Origin: Luteibacter rhizovicinus
GTDB lineage: Bacteria; Pseudomonadota; Gammaproteobacteria; Xanthomonadales; Rhodanobacteraceae
Assembly (NCBI RefSeq): GCF_004342265.1
Contig: NZ_SMCS01000001.1
Span: 558,001 to 622,000 of the forward strand
DNA length: 64,000 bases
Direction: 5' to 3'
A program made the position numbers and the translations under genes. Under the pieces are notes generated by a model, which was given only the letters and a program-made list of their open reading frames with translations, was not told the origin of the DNA and ran no database searches. Each line of letters opens with the position of its first letter. Position 1 is the first letter of the stretch. Positions 41,876-50,801 of the stretch are shown one piece after another.

Positions 41876-43332
41876 GGGGTGGTGGCTCCGTTCGTGCGAT
41901 TCGTGGAAGAGGGAAGGTTGGCGTCGTTGCGATAACCGCCGCCGAGCGATTTGATCAGGCTGACATCGGTGGACAAGGCCTGCCCATGCAGTTCGACGTC
42001 CGCGTCGCGCTGGTCGAGCAGTTGCGCCTGCGTGGCCAGCTGTTCGCGATCGTCGCGCACGCCTTGCACGGCGCGCGCCTTCGCGCTGGACAGCAGCGTG
42101 CGGACCGCGCCGACCTGATGGGCCTGTTGCTCGCGACGTGCCGCGATCTGCTCGGCGCCGAGCGCCTGCGTGGCGACGTCGCGCGCGGCGGCGACCACAG
42201 TGGCGTTGTACTGCGCGACGGCTGCATCCAGCTGGGCCTTGCTGACGCCGTAGTTGGCTTCCAGTGCACCGCCTTCGAAAATCGGCAGGTGAATGGCCGG
42301 CGTGAGGCCGAAGGTGCGGCTGCTGGCGCTGAAGACCTTGTCCATGTCGATGCTCGACAGGCCGGCCATGGCGGTGAGGCTCACATCGGGAAAGTACTGG
42401 GCGCGCGCCACGTCGGTCTGTTTGAGCGCGGCCTCGATCTGCCAGCGGCTGGCGGCGATATCGGGACGGCGTGCGATCAGGTCGACGCCGACATTTGCCG
42501 GCAGGCCTGGCGCCACGTCGGGAAGGGCTCGCGGCTGGAGATCGGGAAGATCGGCCGGTGCCACGCCGGCGAGCGTGGCCAGCGCGGCATGGCGAATATT
42601 CGCCGAACCCTGCAAGGCGACGCGCTGCTGGCGTGCGCCCGCGAGTTCGGCCTGCGCCTGCTGCACCGTATCGGGAACGTCCACGCCCTGACGCACGCGC
42701 AGTTCGGCGATACGCAGGGCGCGCTCGCGCGCAGCCACCAGTTCATCGGCGAGTCCGACGCGAGCCTCATCGGCCAGCCAGCCGAAGTAGGTGTCGGCCA
42801 CTGAGCTCTGAATGGCAAGCGAAGCGGCGCTGCGCTGGGCTTCGGCCGCGCGTGCCTGATCGATCGCGCCTTCGATCGCGCCGCGCTTCTTGCCCCACCA
42901 GTCGAAGTCGTACTGGACCTGGATGCCCAGATCGGACTGGTTGTACCAGGTGAAGCCGAGGAACTTCGACGGGATGAGTCCGTTCTCGCTCATGCGTTGA
43001 CGCGCGACCTGCGCGCTGCCGTCGATGCGCAGGCCAGCCTGGGAAGCGGCGACGCGGATGTTCTGTTGCGCGCTATCCACGCGCGATTTCGCCTGCGCAA
43101 GATCCGGAGAACTGCGTAGCGCAAGCTCGATCAGCTGATCCAGCTGCGGATCGTTGTAGACGCGCCACCAGTCGGCGGCGGGCCAGCCGGGCCGGTTGGC
43201 CGTTTGCAGGCCGGCCAGCGGGGCTTCGTCGCGCAGCGTCGGGCGATCGAGTTTCGCGGGAATGGAGCAGGCCGCGAGTGCGGTCGCCAGCGCTACCGCG
43301 ACCAGCGTGCGTGGTGGAAAAGAAAGTTTCAT
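41872..43332 (-). CDS. emrC: Outer membrane efflux lipoprotein (NodT/TolC family), EmrC-like
   Basis: 486 residues. Signal peptide with lipobox LAAC (Cys22), then the twofold TolC/OprM repeat: WWRVYNDPQLDQLIELALRS early, LGIQVQYDFDWWGKKRG in the middle strand, and RRPDIAASRWQIEAALKQT in the second half. It forms the trimeric outer-membrane channel for EmrAB. Having this gene inside the operon resembles the emrRCAB arrangement of Stenotrophomonas. Overlaps of four bases with emrR and emrA show one transcript. Confidence 0.93.
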   Translation of the reverse strand: MKLSFPPRTLVAVALATALAACSIPAKLDRPTLRDEAPLAGLQTANRPGWPAADWWRVYNDPQLDQLIELALRSSPDLAQAKSRVDSAQQNIRVAASQAGLRIDGSAQVARQRMSENGLIPSKFLGFTWYNQSDLGIQVQYDFDWWGKKRGAIEGAIDQARAAEAQRSAASLAIQSSVADTYFGWLADEARVGLADELVAARERALRIAELRVRQGVDVPDTVQQAQAELAGARQQRVALQGSANIRHAALATLAGVAPADLPDLQPRALPDVAPGLPANVGVDLIARRPDIAASRWQIEAALKQTDVARAQYFPDVSLTAMAGLSSIDMDKVFSASSRTFGLTPAIHLPIFEGGALEANYGVSKAQLDAAVAQYNATVVAAARDVATQALGAEQIAARREQQAHQVGAVRTLLSSAKARAVQGVRDDREQLATQAQLLDQRDADVELHGQALSTDVSLIKSLGGGYRNDANLPSSTNRTNGATTP

Positions 43333-43853
43333 GAACGCTCGTCCGGGTTCGTCTGATCGAGGTGCAGGGCCAGCTTCTTCAGCAACGTTTCCAGCGTCTT
43401 GCGCTCGGTCGTGCTGAAGCATGAGAAAGCATGAAGGACCGCCGGAAACATGGTCGGCAGCAACTTCTTCACGAAGCGCCGTCCCGTGGGCGTGATGCGC
43501 AGTACGACCTGCCGGCGATCTTCCACCGCCTGGGCGCGGGTAATGAATTCGCGCTTCACCAGCGCGTTGGCGATGCGCGTCATGTTCGTGGGGCTTTGTT
43601 CGGCCAGTGCGCAGAGTTCGCCGGGTGTGGCGCTGCCTTCCGCGCTGGCGAACAGCATCATCAGCGCACGGAAATCGCTGTCGTTCATGCCGTGCGGCTT
43701 CAGCTGGCCTTCGAGGTCGTGCAGTACGGCGCCTCCCACGAGCAGCAGCAGGCGGGCAAGGGTGACCTCGCAGCGTGGCAATCCGGGGATGTTCTCGGAG
43801 ACGCGATCGACACCTTCGTAGATAGCGTCGACGCAAGGCTTCAGTGATGGCAT
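43329..43853 (-). CDS. emrR: MarR-family regulator, EmrR-like
   Basis: 174 residues. Winged helix at about 60-130: GELCALAEQSPTNMTRIANALVKREFI (in part) is the recognition region, and ITRAQAVEDRRQVVLRITPTGRRF the wing. Family members repress their own operon and release it when bound by a toxic ligand. It opens the emr operon and overlaps emrC by ATGA. The DNA immediately upstream (43854-43920) is AT-richer, with TTAACAACTATC and AATAGTTAGCTGGTGAACTATT pieces that could form the operator. Confidence 0.93.
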   Translation of the reverse strand: MPSLKPCVDAIYEGVDRVSENIPGLPRCEVTLARLLLLVGGAVLHDLEGQLKPHGMNDSDFRALMMLFASAEGSATPGELCALAEQSPTNMTRIANALVKREFITRAQAVEDRRQVVLRITPTGRRFVKKLLPTMFPAVLHAFSCFSTTERKTLETLLKKLALHLDQTNPDERS

Positions 43854-43920
43854 TTCATCGGCGAATAGTTAGCTGGTGAACTATTAGGTTAACAACTATC
43901 CAGCAAGACAGGCAAGGGCC

Positions 43921-44075
43921 CGCTTTCTTGTAGGAGCCCGCCTGCGGGCGAAAGCCAACGAGGCGGCGATGCTGTGCGTGACATCCGCAGCCAGAACATC
44001 GGGCTCGCGGATGTGAGCATCCGTCTTCCTCGCCCTGTTGGCTTTCGCCCGCAGGCGGGCTCCTACAAGAAAGCG
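43921..44075. repeat. 155-bp composite palindromic element, copy 1
   Basis: Perfect 39-bp inverted arms at 43921-43959 and 44037-44075 enclose a 77-bp centre that itself holds an imperfect palindrome (ACATCCGCAG / CTCGCGGATGT). Arms begin CGCTTTCTTGTAGGAGCCCG. The element ends three bases from the tatD stop. A second copy, in the opposite orientation, lies at 60278-60413. Confidence 0.93.
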
Positions 44076-44077
44076 CG

Positions 44078-44842
44078 TTACAGCTGGAAAAGACGGATTG
44101 CATTCGCCGTCGTGCATTCGGCGACATATTCGACCGTCTCGCCTCGCAACCCGGCGACAGTCTCCAGAACATCCAGCATGAACGCCGGCTCATTGCGCTG
44201 CCCGCGCCGATGCGCGCACGGCTGATCCGGCGCATCGGTCTCCAATAGCAGGAACTCGATCGGCATGCTGGCGACGATGCCGCGCAGGCGATGGGCGCGT
44301 TCGTAAGTCACCGGGCCGCCGATGCCCAGGTGGAATCCCAGCTTCCACAAATGCCGGGCCTGCTCTTCGCTGCCGGAAAAACTGTGAACCACGCCACGAA
44401 GATCGCCGGCCTTCTTCAGGGCCTGGGTAACTTCTTCGACCGCACGGCGCGCATGCAGGATGACTGGCAGGTCGACCTCGCGGGCGATCTCCAGTTGTTC
44501 GCGAAAGAAACGTCGCTGGCGGTCGGGATCGAGATCTTCCACATAGAAGTCCAGGCCGATTTCGCCGACGGCGACAGCTTTGCGCTCGCGCAACCAGCCC
44601 GGCAGATCGTCCAGGTGCGTATCGCGATGCGCGTCGAGGAAAAGCGGGTGGAGGCCGTATGCCGGATAAACGCCGGATTGGTCCGCGCAGAGCGCTTCGA
44701 TACGTGGCCAGGATGCGCGATCGATGCCGGGGACGATCTGCCGGCGCACGCCGGCTTCACGCGCGCGGCTGAACATAGCGTTGCGATCCGCATCGAAGCT
44801 CGCGTCGTCCAGATGGGCGTGGGTATCGATCAGTTCAGGCAT
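44078..44842 (-). CDS. tatD: TatD-family metal-dependent hydrolase
   Basis: 254 residues, a TIM-barrel. The metal ligands are His8 and His10 in IDTHAHLDD, the Glu in AVGEIGLDFY, His in ILHARR, His in GVVHSFSGS and Asp in LLLETDAPD, all in the usual order. Family members are 3'-5' exonucleases or DNases acting on damaged or single-stranded DNA (TatD/YcfH/YjjV group); YjjV or YcfH are equally close by eye. It is monocistronic between the palindromic element and the divergent lipoprotein genes. Confidence 0.93.
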   Translation of the reverse strand: MPELIDTHAHLDDASFDADRNAMFSRAREAGVRRQIVPGIDRASWPRIEALCADQSGVYPAYGLHPLFLDAHRDTHLDDLPGWLRERKAVAVGEIGLDFYVEDLDPDRQRRFFREQLEIAREVDLPVILHARRAVEEVTQALKKAGDLRGVVHSFSGSEEQARHLWKLGFHLGIGGPVTYERAHRLRGIVASMPIEFLLLETDAPDQPCAHRRGQRNEPAFMLDVLETVAGLRGETVEYVAECTTANAIRLFQL

Positions 44843-44976
44843 GGGACCGGCGGCGGGAGGCGGATTGAGAACAATCTAAGGCGTCGTTCAGTTTATTGAC
44901 TGTCAAATAGATTGTGTACGACTTCCGGGAGATGACGCCATCGCGCCATCGAAGTCGCCAGTCAGGAGTTAAGGGT

Positions 44977-45567
44977 ATGAGCAGGTTGATGATTTCCGCG
45001 CTGAATGTGGGTCTTGGCGCCGCCATGGTGTTCGGCCTTTCGGCCTGCAACCGTGAAGCGAGTGCCGATGCGGGCGTTGGTGGCTCCATGGGTTCGACCT
45101 CGGCCGCCGCCGCAGGCCCCAAGTATGGCCGTGTTGTGGCCGTCGACCCGATTCGCGAAGCCGCAAGTGCTCCGCGCCAGGAATGTCATGACGAAGTCGT
45201 CACCACCCGCGCCCCGGTCAAGGATCAGCACCAGATCGCCGGTACGGCGATCGGCGCGGTCGCCGGTGGCCTTCTGGGTAACCAGATCGGCGGCGGCAAG
45301 GGCCGTACGCTGGCCACGGTCGCCGGTGCGGTCGGTGGTGGCTACGCCGGTCACGAGATTCAGCAGAACCGCCAGGAAAACAATACCGTTTCGAGCACCC
45401 GCCGTCGTTGCACGAACGTGCCGGGCAGCACCGAGCAGCGCGTCGTTGCTTATGACGTGAAGTACGAATACAACGGCGTTACCCGTACGGTGCGCATGGA
45501 TCACGACCCGGGCGATCGCGTTGAAATCCAGGAAGGTGTCATCGCGGTTTCCGACGCTCGTCATTAA
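44977..45567 (+). CDS. Glycine-zipper lipoprotein (2TM family)
   Basis: 196 residues from ATG 44977, preceded by CAGGAG. Lipobox FGLSAC places the lipidated Cys at 24. The middle is a glycine-zipper membrane-associated hairpin (GTAIGAVAGGLLGNQIGGGKG, then TVAGAVGGGYAGHEIQ; both shown in part), and the C-terminal part YDVKYEYNGVTRTVRMDHDPG resembles the SlyB/OsmB/YMGG family. Such outer-membrane lipoproteins influence envelope integrity, but the exact role is unknown. A second protein of the same kind follows 21 bases later. Confidence 0.85.
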   Translation: MSRLMISALNVGLGAAMVFGLSACNREASADAGVGGSMGSTSAAAAGPKYGRVVAVDPIREAASAPRQECHDEVVTTRAPVKDQHQIAGTAIGAVAGGLLGNQIGGGKGRTLATVAGAVGGGYAGHEIQQNRQENNTVSSTRRRCTNVPGSTEQRVVAYDVKYEYNGVTRTVRMDHDPGDRVEIQEGVIAVSDARH

Positions 45568-45588
45568 TCATTCATCGAGGTAGTCGCC

Positions 45589-46068
45589 ATGCATACGTTT
45601 CTCGGTAAGGCAGCTCTCGTTCTCGTAGTAGCCGCCACGCTGGTGCTTGCCGGCTGCGAAACGCAGCAGCGGCGTCCTTCGTACGGCGGCGGATACAACA
45701 ATGGCGGCGGTTATTCCAGCGCTACGCGTGGTTGCGGACAGTGCGGCGTCGTCGACGATATCCAGCAGGTGTATGTGCAGAAGCAGAGCGGTTCGGCGGC
45801 GGGCACCATTCTTGGTGCGGTGATCGGCGGTGTCGCGGGTAACCAGATCGGTCGTGGCGACGGACGTACCGCCGCGACGGTCATCGGTGCGGTCGCCGGC
45901 GGCGCGGTGGGTAACCAGGTCAGCAAACGCAACGGCGAGGACGTCGGCTATCAGGTGCGTATCCGTCTGGATAACGGCCAGTGGGCCACCGTAACGCAGA
46001 ACGAGGATCCGCAGCTGCGTCGCGGAGATTACGTCGAAATACGTGGCGACCGTGTTTATCGTCGTTAG
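45589..46068 (+). CDS. Glycine-zipper lipoprotein, second copy
   Basis: 159 residues. Lipobox LAGC (Cys23), a Gly/Tyr/Asn-rich stretch (SYGGGYNNGGGYSS) that is probably flexible, a CGQC pair, the glycine-zipper hairpin AAGTILGAVIGGVAGNQIG and TVIGAVAGGAVGNQVS, then VRLDNGQW..VTQ and a closing RRGDYVEIRGDRVYR. Same layout as its upstream neighbour but clearly diverged. Likely an outer-membrane lipoprotein of the SlyB type, co-transcribed with the first and ended by the terminator at 46110. Confidence 0.87.
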   Translation: MHTFLGKAALVLVVAATLVLAGCETQQRRPSYGGGYNNGGGYSSATRGCGQCGVVDDIQQVYVQKQSGSAAGTILGAVIGGVAGNQIGRGDGRTAATVIGAVAGGAVGNQVSKRNGEDVGYQVRIRLDNGQWATVTQNEDPQLRRGDYVEIRGDRVYRR

Positions 46069-46109
46069 TTGTATTGGACGTCCAGACGTCCATTTGAAAT
46101 AACGTGCAT

Positions 46110-46140
46110 AAAAAAGGCCCTCGTCAGAGGGCCTTTTTTT
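46110..46140. terminator. Bidirectional terminator
   Basis: A-run, GGCCCTC-GTCA-GAGGGCC, T-run (seven). Works for the lipoprotein pair on the plus strand and for the hydrolase gene on the minus strand. Confidence 0.92.
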
Positions 46141-46156
46141 GTCCTGCGTTCCTGGC

Positions 46157-46591
46157 TCAGTTCACGGCGTAGAACGCGTGATCGCCAATGGTGCGGACCG
46201 GTCGACGTGCGGACCAGGTGGGCGATACCGCAACCGTTGCGAAGTGATCGGCCTGCGGTACGTAGACGAGGCGTTCGCTCTTGGGCAGGCTCCAGTTGTT
46301 GATGGAGTCGCCTGCGATCTTCCATGCCTTCGTCCATGCGGTCAGGTCGGAGATCTCGAAGCTTTGCGGTGTCGTGGTGATAGCGAACTGTCGCGGCGCC
46401 GAAACGACATCGCATACATTTGCGCCCCACACGCCGCGATCGCGGCGACGGAGGGCGACTTCCGCCACGGCATATTGCCCGATGGTCGGCTCGCTACGTG
46501 CCTCGAGGTAGACCGTCGTCGCCAGGCACGTCTGGTCGGCGAGGTTGCTCGGGAGGACGGACGCCATCCAGAGCAGCATGGAAAGTTTCAT
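46157..46591 (-). CDS. SleB-like cell wall hydrolase (Hydrolase_2)
   Basis: 144 residues from ATG 46591, with GGAGG ten bases upstream. Signal-like N-terminus (KLSMLLWMASVLPSNLA) and a single Hydrolase_2 domain: CLATTVYLEARSEPTIGQYAVAEVALRR (in part) carries the catalytic Glu in YLEARSE, followed by VCDVVSAPRQFA and a final TIGDHAFYAV. The family cleaves the glycan strand of peptidoglycan as a lytic transglycosylase. A phage or spore context is absent, so a housekeeping or remodelling role is possible. Upstream on its strand is a 450-base non-coding, stem-loop-rich region. Confidence 0.82.
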   Translation of the reverse strand: MKLSMLLWMASVLPSNLADQTCLATTVYLEARSEPTIGQYAVAEVALRRRDRGVWGANVCDVVSAPRQFAITTTPQSFEISDLTAWTKAWKIAGDSINNWSLPKSERLVYVPQADHFATVAVSPTWSARRPVRTIGDHAFYAVN

Positions 46592-46639
46592 TGTGTTTCT
46601 GCCTCCAACGAGCTTTTCCGCCACAGGCTGTTTAACTAA

Positions 46640-46849
46640 GCCATGGTGCGTATGAGCGGTGGACGGGCGGGCAGGCCGTTACCACCTGGATTGACCGCAT
46701 GACCGGATAAGTGGGTCGGCGGGCGCCACGAATGCGTGGCTGCAAAGACCGGCTGTCCGAGGCCGGTCGAGATGTGCTGCATGGGGAGCGGCAACGCCAT
46801 GCGGCGGCTCCGGCAGCTACATGCGCATCGGGTGATGCGCGTCTTTTTC
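46640..46849 (+). ncRNA. Candidate structured small RNA with terminator
   Basis: No convincing ORF. Four stem-loops follow in order on the plus strand: GCCACG-AATG-CGTGGC (46725-46740), GACCGGC/GCCGGTC (46747-46768), GCATGG/CCATGC (46779-46802) and GCGCATC-GGGT-GATGCGC (46823-46840), the last followed by GTCTTTTTCT, a terminator. The 5' end is uncertain. TTTAACT at 46630 could be part of a -10. It may be a trans-acting RNA or, on the minus strand, part of the leader of the hydrolase gene. I do not recognise a known class. Confidence 0.4.
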
Positions 46850-46905
46850 TCCGCTTTGTGGGCGGGCCGCGCCAGAACCGTCTTCAACGACGGATCGTCG
46901 CGTGA

Positions 46906-46928
46906 TGTGGCGTTCCGAAAACGCCACA
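46906..46928. other. Hairpin in the ygfZ-hydrolase gap
   Basis: TGTGGCGTT-CCGAA-AACGCCACA, a 9-bp perfect stem. The remaining gap to 47047 shows no gene; AAACGTTCTT and GCGTTCTTCA pieces near 47035 are a short direct repeat only. Confidence 0.5.
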
Positions 46929-47047
46929 CAAAATGATCGGCGGAGCCTAGTGGCGTAACGTCGATTGTGCAAGTGCACGCGCAGCACTATTCAGGTGATG
47001 CTCACACACTGCGTGGAACGCGTTCTTCACTATTGTCTAAACGTTCT

Positions 47048-47842
47048 TCACGTAGAGAAGCTCTGCACAATATGCAGACTCGTATCGCCGAATTCAACCC
47101 GACCATCGGCCGTAAGCCCATCGTCCAGTACAACGAGTGCGCGATACATGCCGTTCGCACTATGCACGCAAGATAGTACGACGCCGCCCTCACGATCTTC
47201 GATACGCAATGTGTCGCCCGCGTTCAGTGCCTGCGACGATTCGACGCAATGCATGTGTCGTTTGTGACCGCCGCGATAGTGCAGGCGAGCCACGATTTCC
47301 TGGCCCGGATAGCAACCTTTGTCGAATGCGACGGCATGCAGTCGTTCCATCGAGATGGCCGGCGCAAGCAATCGATCGAGTGCCGCATCGGGCAACCATG
47401 GATATCCGCGTGCGATGTCGTGCGCGCGCCATTCGTGCGTGTCGCCGTGACGTGCATCGCCAATACGTAGTGAGTAATCGCCCATGCCGATGCGAATGTT
47501 TTTGTCCGCCGCGATGTCGATCGTATGTGCGTCGAGTGCGTGGTCGTCGGCGATGACCGACGTGTCGTCGATATGCATGACGACCTTCGAGCGGAAGACG
47601 AAGCGACGCAATCCGTCGGCGAGTGCGCTGGCGTTCCCTCCGCGCAACAGAACGAGCAGGCGGTCATGTCCCGTGCGCGCAATCTGGACGAAGGAGCGGA
47701 TACGCCCCTGTGCGTCGAGCCAGCCGCTCCATTGCCAGTGTCCTTCGGCCAGCGCCGCTACGTCGCTGCTGAACTGGGCTTGCGCGAAGGCGATGGCGTC
47801 GGGGCCTTCGAGGGTTAGCGTCTGGGCGGAAACGGGGGGCAT
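47048..47842 (-). CDS. ygfZ: YgfZ/GcvT-like folate-binding iron-sulfur protein
   Basis: 264 residues from ATG 47842; a TTG 69 bases upstream is less likely. Aminomethyltransferase-like fold with the YgfZ signature KGCYPGQEIVARLHYRG, whose cysteine is essential in E. coli, and QFSSDVAAL near the N-terminus. YgfZ helps repair or assemble iron-sulfur clusters using folate. The gene is divergent from the sdh block by about 125 bases, matching the frequent clustering of ygfZ with sdhE (ygfY) and ygfX. Confidence 0.93.
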   Translation of the reverse strand: MPPVSAQTLTLEGPDAIAFAQAQFSSDVAALAEGHWQWSGWLDAQGRIRSFVQIARTGHDRLLVLLRGGNASALADGLRRFVFRSKVVMHIDDTSVIADDHALDAHTIDIAADKNIRIGMGDYSLRIGDARHGDTHEWRAHDIARGYPWLPDAALDRLLAPAISMERLHAVAFDKGCYPGQEIVARLHYRGGHKRHMHCVESSQALNAGDTLRIEDREGGVVLSCVHSANGMYRALVVLDDGLTADGRVEFGDTSLHIVQSFST

Positions 47843-47966
47843 GGAACCTGACCTGGCATGAGACAGGCGTAAGATATGTGGCTCGCTTTGCGATATTCCA
47901 GTGTTAGTCAAGGTTGTACTCGGGTTTCACAGGTATTACGCTTCTACGGCTTTGTTATAAAAAACC

Positions 47967-48134
47967 ATGTCCGATACCTCCTCCCAACCTGACAGCCAGC
48001 ACAGCCCCGCTCCGGCGGAGCAAGTCGTTGTGCCTGTCGTCCCCGTGGACGGCAAGCAGCAGGTCGAGCGGGCACCCCTCGACCCAACTCGCTACGGCGA
48101 CTGGGAAAAGAACGGGCGCTGCATCGATTTCTGA
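47967..48134 (+). CDS. SDHAF4-like (DUF1674) succinate dehydrogenase assembly factor
   Basis: 55 residues. The N-terminal half is low-complexity (Ser/Gln/Pro/Val). The C-terminal end LDPTRYGDWEKNGRCIDF is the DUF1674 signature, the domain of mitochondrial SDHAF4/Sdh8, which binds flavinylated SdhA before assembly. It ends 79 bases before sdhC and runs the same way, so it probably belongs to the operon. It is easily overlooked because another reading frame in the region is longer. Confidence 0.88.
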   Translation: MSDTSSQPDSQHSPAPAEQVVVPVVPVDGKQQVERAPLDPTRYGDWEKNGRCIDF

Positions 48135-48213
48135 TGGCCGCCGCCCATGGGCGGCGTTCGTGCGGAATGGGAAGAGGTTAGGGCGTCAAGCGATTCCAAT
48201 CAGGATAGCCGCC

Positions 48214-48606
48214 ATGGCACAAACGGGACGACCACTCTCTCCGCATCTTCAGGTCTATAAGTGGCAAGTGCAGATGGCGACCTCCATCCTGCATCGCGCC
48301 ACGGGTATCGTGCTCTCCGTCGGAAGCATCCTCATCCTGTGGGGTCTCATCGCACTGGCATCCGGCCAGGACGCGTTCGACAGCTTCCGCGCCTGCGCCG
48401 GTAGCGCCCTCGGCCTGATCGTCCTGATCGGCTGGACCTGGGCTTTCTTCTTCCACCTCTGCAATGGCATTCGTCATCTGGTGCAGGACACCGGTACCGG
48501 TTACGCCATTCAACAGTTCGTTCGTACGAGCTGGGCCTCGATCATCCTCAGCATCGTGCTGACCCTGGTCGTCTGGGCGTACTTGTTCACGGGAGGTGCG
48601 GCATGA
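48214..48606 (+). CDS. sdhC: Succinate dehydrogenase cytochrome b subunit SdhC
   Basis: 130 residues from ATG 48214; upstream in-frame sequence has no homology value. N-terminal RPLSPHLQVYKWQVQMATSILHR is the family signature (shown in part: the SPHL..Y and SILHR blocks), followed by three membrane helices. The haem b ligand is the His in FFFHLCNGIRHLVQD, in the second or third helix. It anchors SdhAB and binds ubiquinone together with SdhD. Its stop overlaps the sdhD start by ATGA. Confidence 0.95.
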   Translation: MAQTGRPLSPHLQVYKWQVQMATSILHRATGIVLSVGSILILWGLIALASGQDAFDSFRACAGSALGLIVLIGWTWAFFFHLCNGIRHLVQDTGTGYAIQQFVRTSWASIILSIVLTLVVWAYLFTGGAA

Positions 48607-48989
48607 AGCAGGACCTGCGCAATCCGCTTGCCCGCGCTCGCGGCCTCGGTTCGGCGAAAGATGGCGTCGGCCACTGGTGGACGCAGCGCATCACGGCCCT
48701 GGCCCTGGTGTTCCTCACGGTTTACTTCCTGGTGACGGTGCTCGGCCTGGTCCATGCGGACTTCGCGACGGCACGCGCCACGGTCGGCAAGCCCTGGAAC
48801 GCGGTACTGCTGATCGCCCTCATCGTCTCGATGTTCTGGCACGCCGTACTCGGCCTGCAGGTCGTGATCGAAGACTACGTACATACCCGCTGGCTTGAGC
48901 TTCTCTCGCTGGTGCTCATCAAGTTCCTCGCCGTACTCGGCGCGCTCGCGGGCGTGCTGGCCGTGCTGCGCGTTGCGCTGGGAAGCTGA
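48603..48989 (+). CDS. sdhD: Succinate dehydrogenase membrane anchor SdhD
   Basis: 128 residues, three membrane helices. RNPLARARGLGSAKDGVGHWWTQRITA (in part) is the usual beginning, with the GSAKDGVGHWW segment and TALALV helix; HAVLGLQVVIEDYVH holds the haem-side His and the Asp-Tyr near the quinone. The sdhA start comes three bases after its stop. Confidence 0.95.
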   Translation: MKQDLRNPLARARGLGSAKDGVGHWWTQRITALALVFLTVYFLVTVLGLVHADFATARATVGKPWNAVLLIALIVSMFWHAVLGLQVVIEDYVHTRWLELLSLVLIKFLAVLGALAGVLAVLRVALGS

Positions 48990-48992
48990 TCG

Positions 48993-50780
48993 ATGGAAGC
49001 CTACAAGGTTCAACAACACAAGTACGACGTGATCGTGGTCGGCGCCGGCGGTGCCGGTCTGCGTGCCACGTTCGGTCTGGCCGAGAAGGGCCTCAAGGCC
49101 GCGTGCATCACCAAGGTCTTCCCGACCCGTTCGCACACCGTGGCGGCGCAGGGCGGTATTTCCGCGGCGCTCGGCAACATGGGCGAAGACGACTGGCGCT
49201 TCCACTTCTACGACACGATCAAGGGTTCCGACTGGCTCGGCGATCAGGACGCGATCGAGTACATGTGCCGCGAAGCCATTCCGGCCATCATCGAACTCGA
49301 ACACTACGGCGTGCCGTTCTCGCGCACCGAAGAAGGCAAGATCTACCAGCGTCCGTTCGGTGGCATGACCACTCATTATGGTAAGGGCACCGCGCAGCGC
49401 ACCTGCGCCGCGGCCGACCGTACGGGTCACGCCATCCTGCATACGCTGTACCAGCAGGCGCTGGCACACGACGCGACGTTCTTCATCGAATATTTCGCCA
49501 TCGACCTCATCTTCGACGAAGAAGGCGTCTGCCGCGGCGTACTCGCACTCGACATGAACGAAGGCACGCTGCACGTTTTCCGCGGTCACGCGGTCGTGAT
49601 GGCGACGGGCGGTTACGGCCGCGCCTACTTCAGCGCCACCTCGGCGCATACCTGCACGGGCGACGGCGGCGGCATGGTGCTGCGTGCCGGCCTGCCGCTG
49701 CAGGACATGGAGTTCGTGCAGTTCCACCCGACCGGTATCTACGGCGCGGGCTGCCTCATCACCGAAGGCGTGCGTGGCGAAGGTGGTTTCCTCACCAACT
49801 CCAACGGCGAGCGCTTCATGGAGCGCTACGCGCCGAACGCGAAGGATCTCGCTTCGCGCGACGTGGTCAGCCGCGCCATGACGATCGAAATCCGCGAAGG
49901 TCGCGGCGTCGGTCCGAACAAGGACCACATCCACCTGAATCTGATGCACCTGGGTTCGGAAGTGATCCACGAGCGTCTGCCGGGTATCGCCGAGTCCGCG
50001 CGTATCTTCGCGGGTGTCGACGTCACCAAGGAGCCGATTCCGGTTCTGCCGACCGTCCACTACAACATGGGTGGCATCCCGACGAACTATCACGGCGAAG
50101 TGGTCACCAAGCGTGACGACAACCCGGATTCGATCGTGCCGGGCCTGTTCGCCATCGGCGAAGCGGCATGCGTATCGGTCCATGGCGCCAACCGCCTGGG
50201 TTCGAACTCGCTGCTCGACCTGGTGGTGTTCGGTCGCGCCGTGTCGCATCGCTGCGCCGAGCTGATCAAGCCGGACACGCCGCACAAGGATCTGGCTCCC
50301 ACCGCGCTCGACAAGGCCCTGGGCCGTTTCGACGCGCTGCGCCATGCCGACGGCGGTACGCCGACGGCGCAGATCCGCGCCTCGATGCAGACGACCATGC
50401 AGTCCGACGCCGCTGTGTTCCGCACGGGCGAGACGCTGAAGGAAGGCGTGGCGAAAATCTCCGACGTCTACGATTCGTTCAAGGACGTCAAGGTCAGCGA
50501 TCGCTCGATGGTCTGGAACTCCGACCTCATCGAGACGCTGGAGCTTTCCAATCTGCTGGCCCAGGCCGTGGCGACCATGCATTCGGCCGAACAGCGTCCC
50601 GAAAGCCGCGGTGCCCACGCCCGAGAGGATTTCCCGGACCGCGACGATCACGAGTGGCAGAAGCACACCCTCGTGTGGGTCGACGAAAAGGGTAAATCCA
50701 GCTTCGATTTCCGCCCGGTGCACATGTATACCCTGACGGATGACGTCGAGGTTGTGCCGCCGAAAAAGCGCGTTTACTGA
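48993..50780 (+). CDS. sdhA: Succinate dehydrogenase flavoprotein SdhA
   Basis: 595 residues. FAD-binding [19 protein letters not shown] at the N-terminus; the covalent FAD histidine in [18 protein letters not shown]; active-site loop HTLYQQAL and MGG..TNYHGEV; catalytic RGEGGFLTN-type motif and C-terminal [18 protein letters not shown] helix. It oxidises succinate to fumarate, passing electrons to SdhB. Flavin attachment needs SdhE, encoded downstream, and probably the SDHAF4-like protein upstream. Confidence 0.98.
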   Translation: MEAYKVQQHKYDVIVVGAGGAGLRATFGLAEKGLKAACITKVFPTRSHTVAAQGGISAALGNMGEDDWRFHFYDTIKGSDWLGDQDAIEYMCREAIPAIIELEHYGVPFSRTEEGKIYQRPFGGMTTHYGKGTAQRTCAAADRTGHAILHTLYQQALAHDATFFIEYFAIDLIFDEEGVCRGVLALDMNEGTLHVFRGHAVVMATGGYGRAYFSATSAHTCTGDGGGMVLRAGLPLQDMEFVQFHPTGIYGAGCLITEGVRGEGGFLTNSNGERFMERYAPNAKDLASRDVVSRAMTIEIREGRGVGPNKDHIHLNLMHLGSEVIHERLPGIAESARIFAGVDVTKEPIPVLPTVHYNMGGIPTNYHGEVVTKRDDNPDSIVPGLFAIGEAACVSVHGANRLGSNSLLDLVVFGRAVSHRCAELIKPDTPHKDLAPTALDKALGRFDALRHADGGTPTAQIRASMQTTMQSDAAVFRTGETLKEGVAKISDVYDSFKDVKVSDRSMVWNSDLIETLELSNLLAQAVATMHSAEQRPESRGAHAREDFPDRDDHEWQKHTLVWVDEKGKSSFDFRPVHMYTLTDDVEVVPPKKRVY

Positions 50781-50801
50781 TACCGGACCGGAGAGGCAAT
50801 C

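Noticed and set aside
46640-46849. Possible c-di-GMP riboswitch because of GCAAAGACC
   Set aside because: The other conserved blocks of that class are absent and no plus-strand gene lies downstream.
46636-46929. 97-codon minus-strand frame in the structured gap
   Set aside because: It runs through all hairpins and has no homology features; the region looks like RNA structure instead.
48510-50723. Minus-strand open frame of 737 codons opposite sdhD and sdhA
   Set aside because: sdhA is certain; the opposite frame has no recognisable domain or ribosome site.
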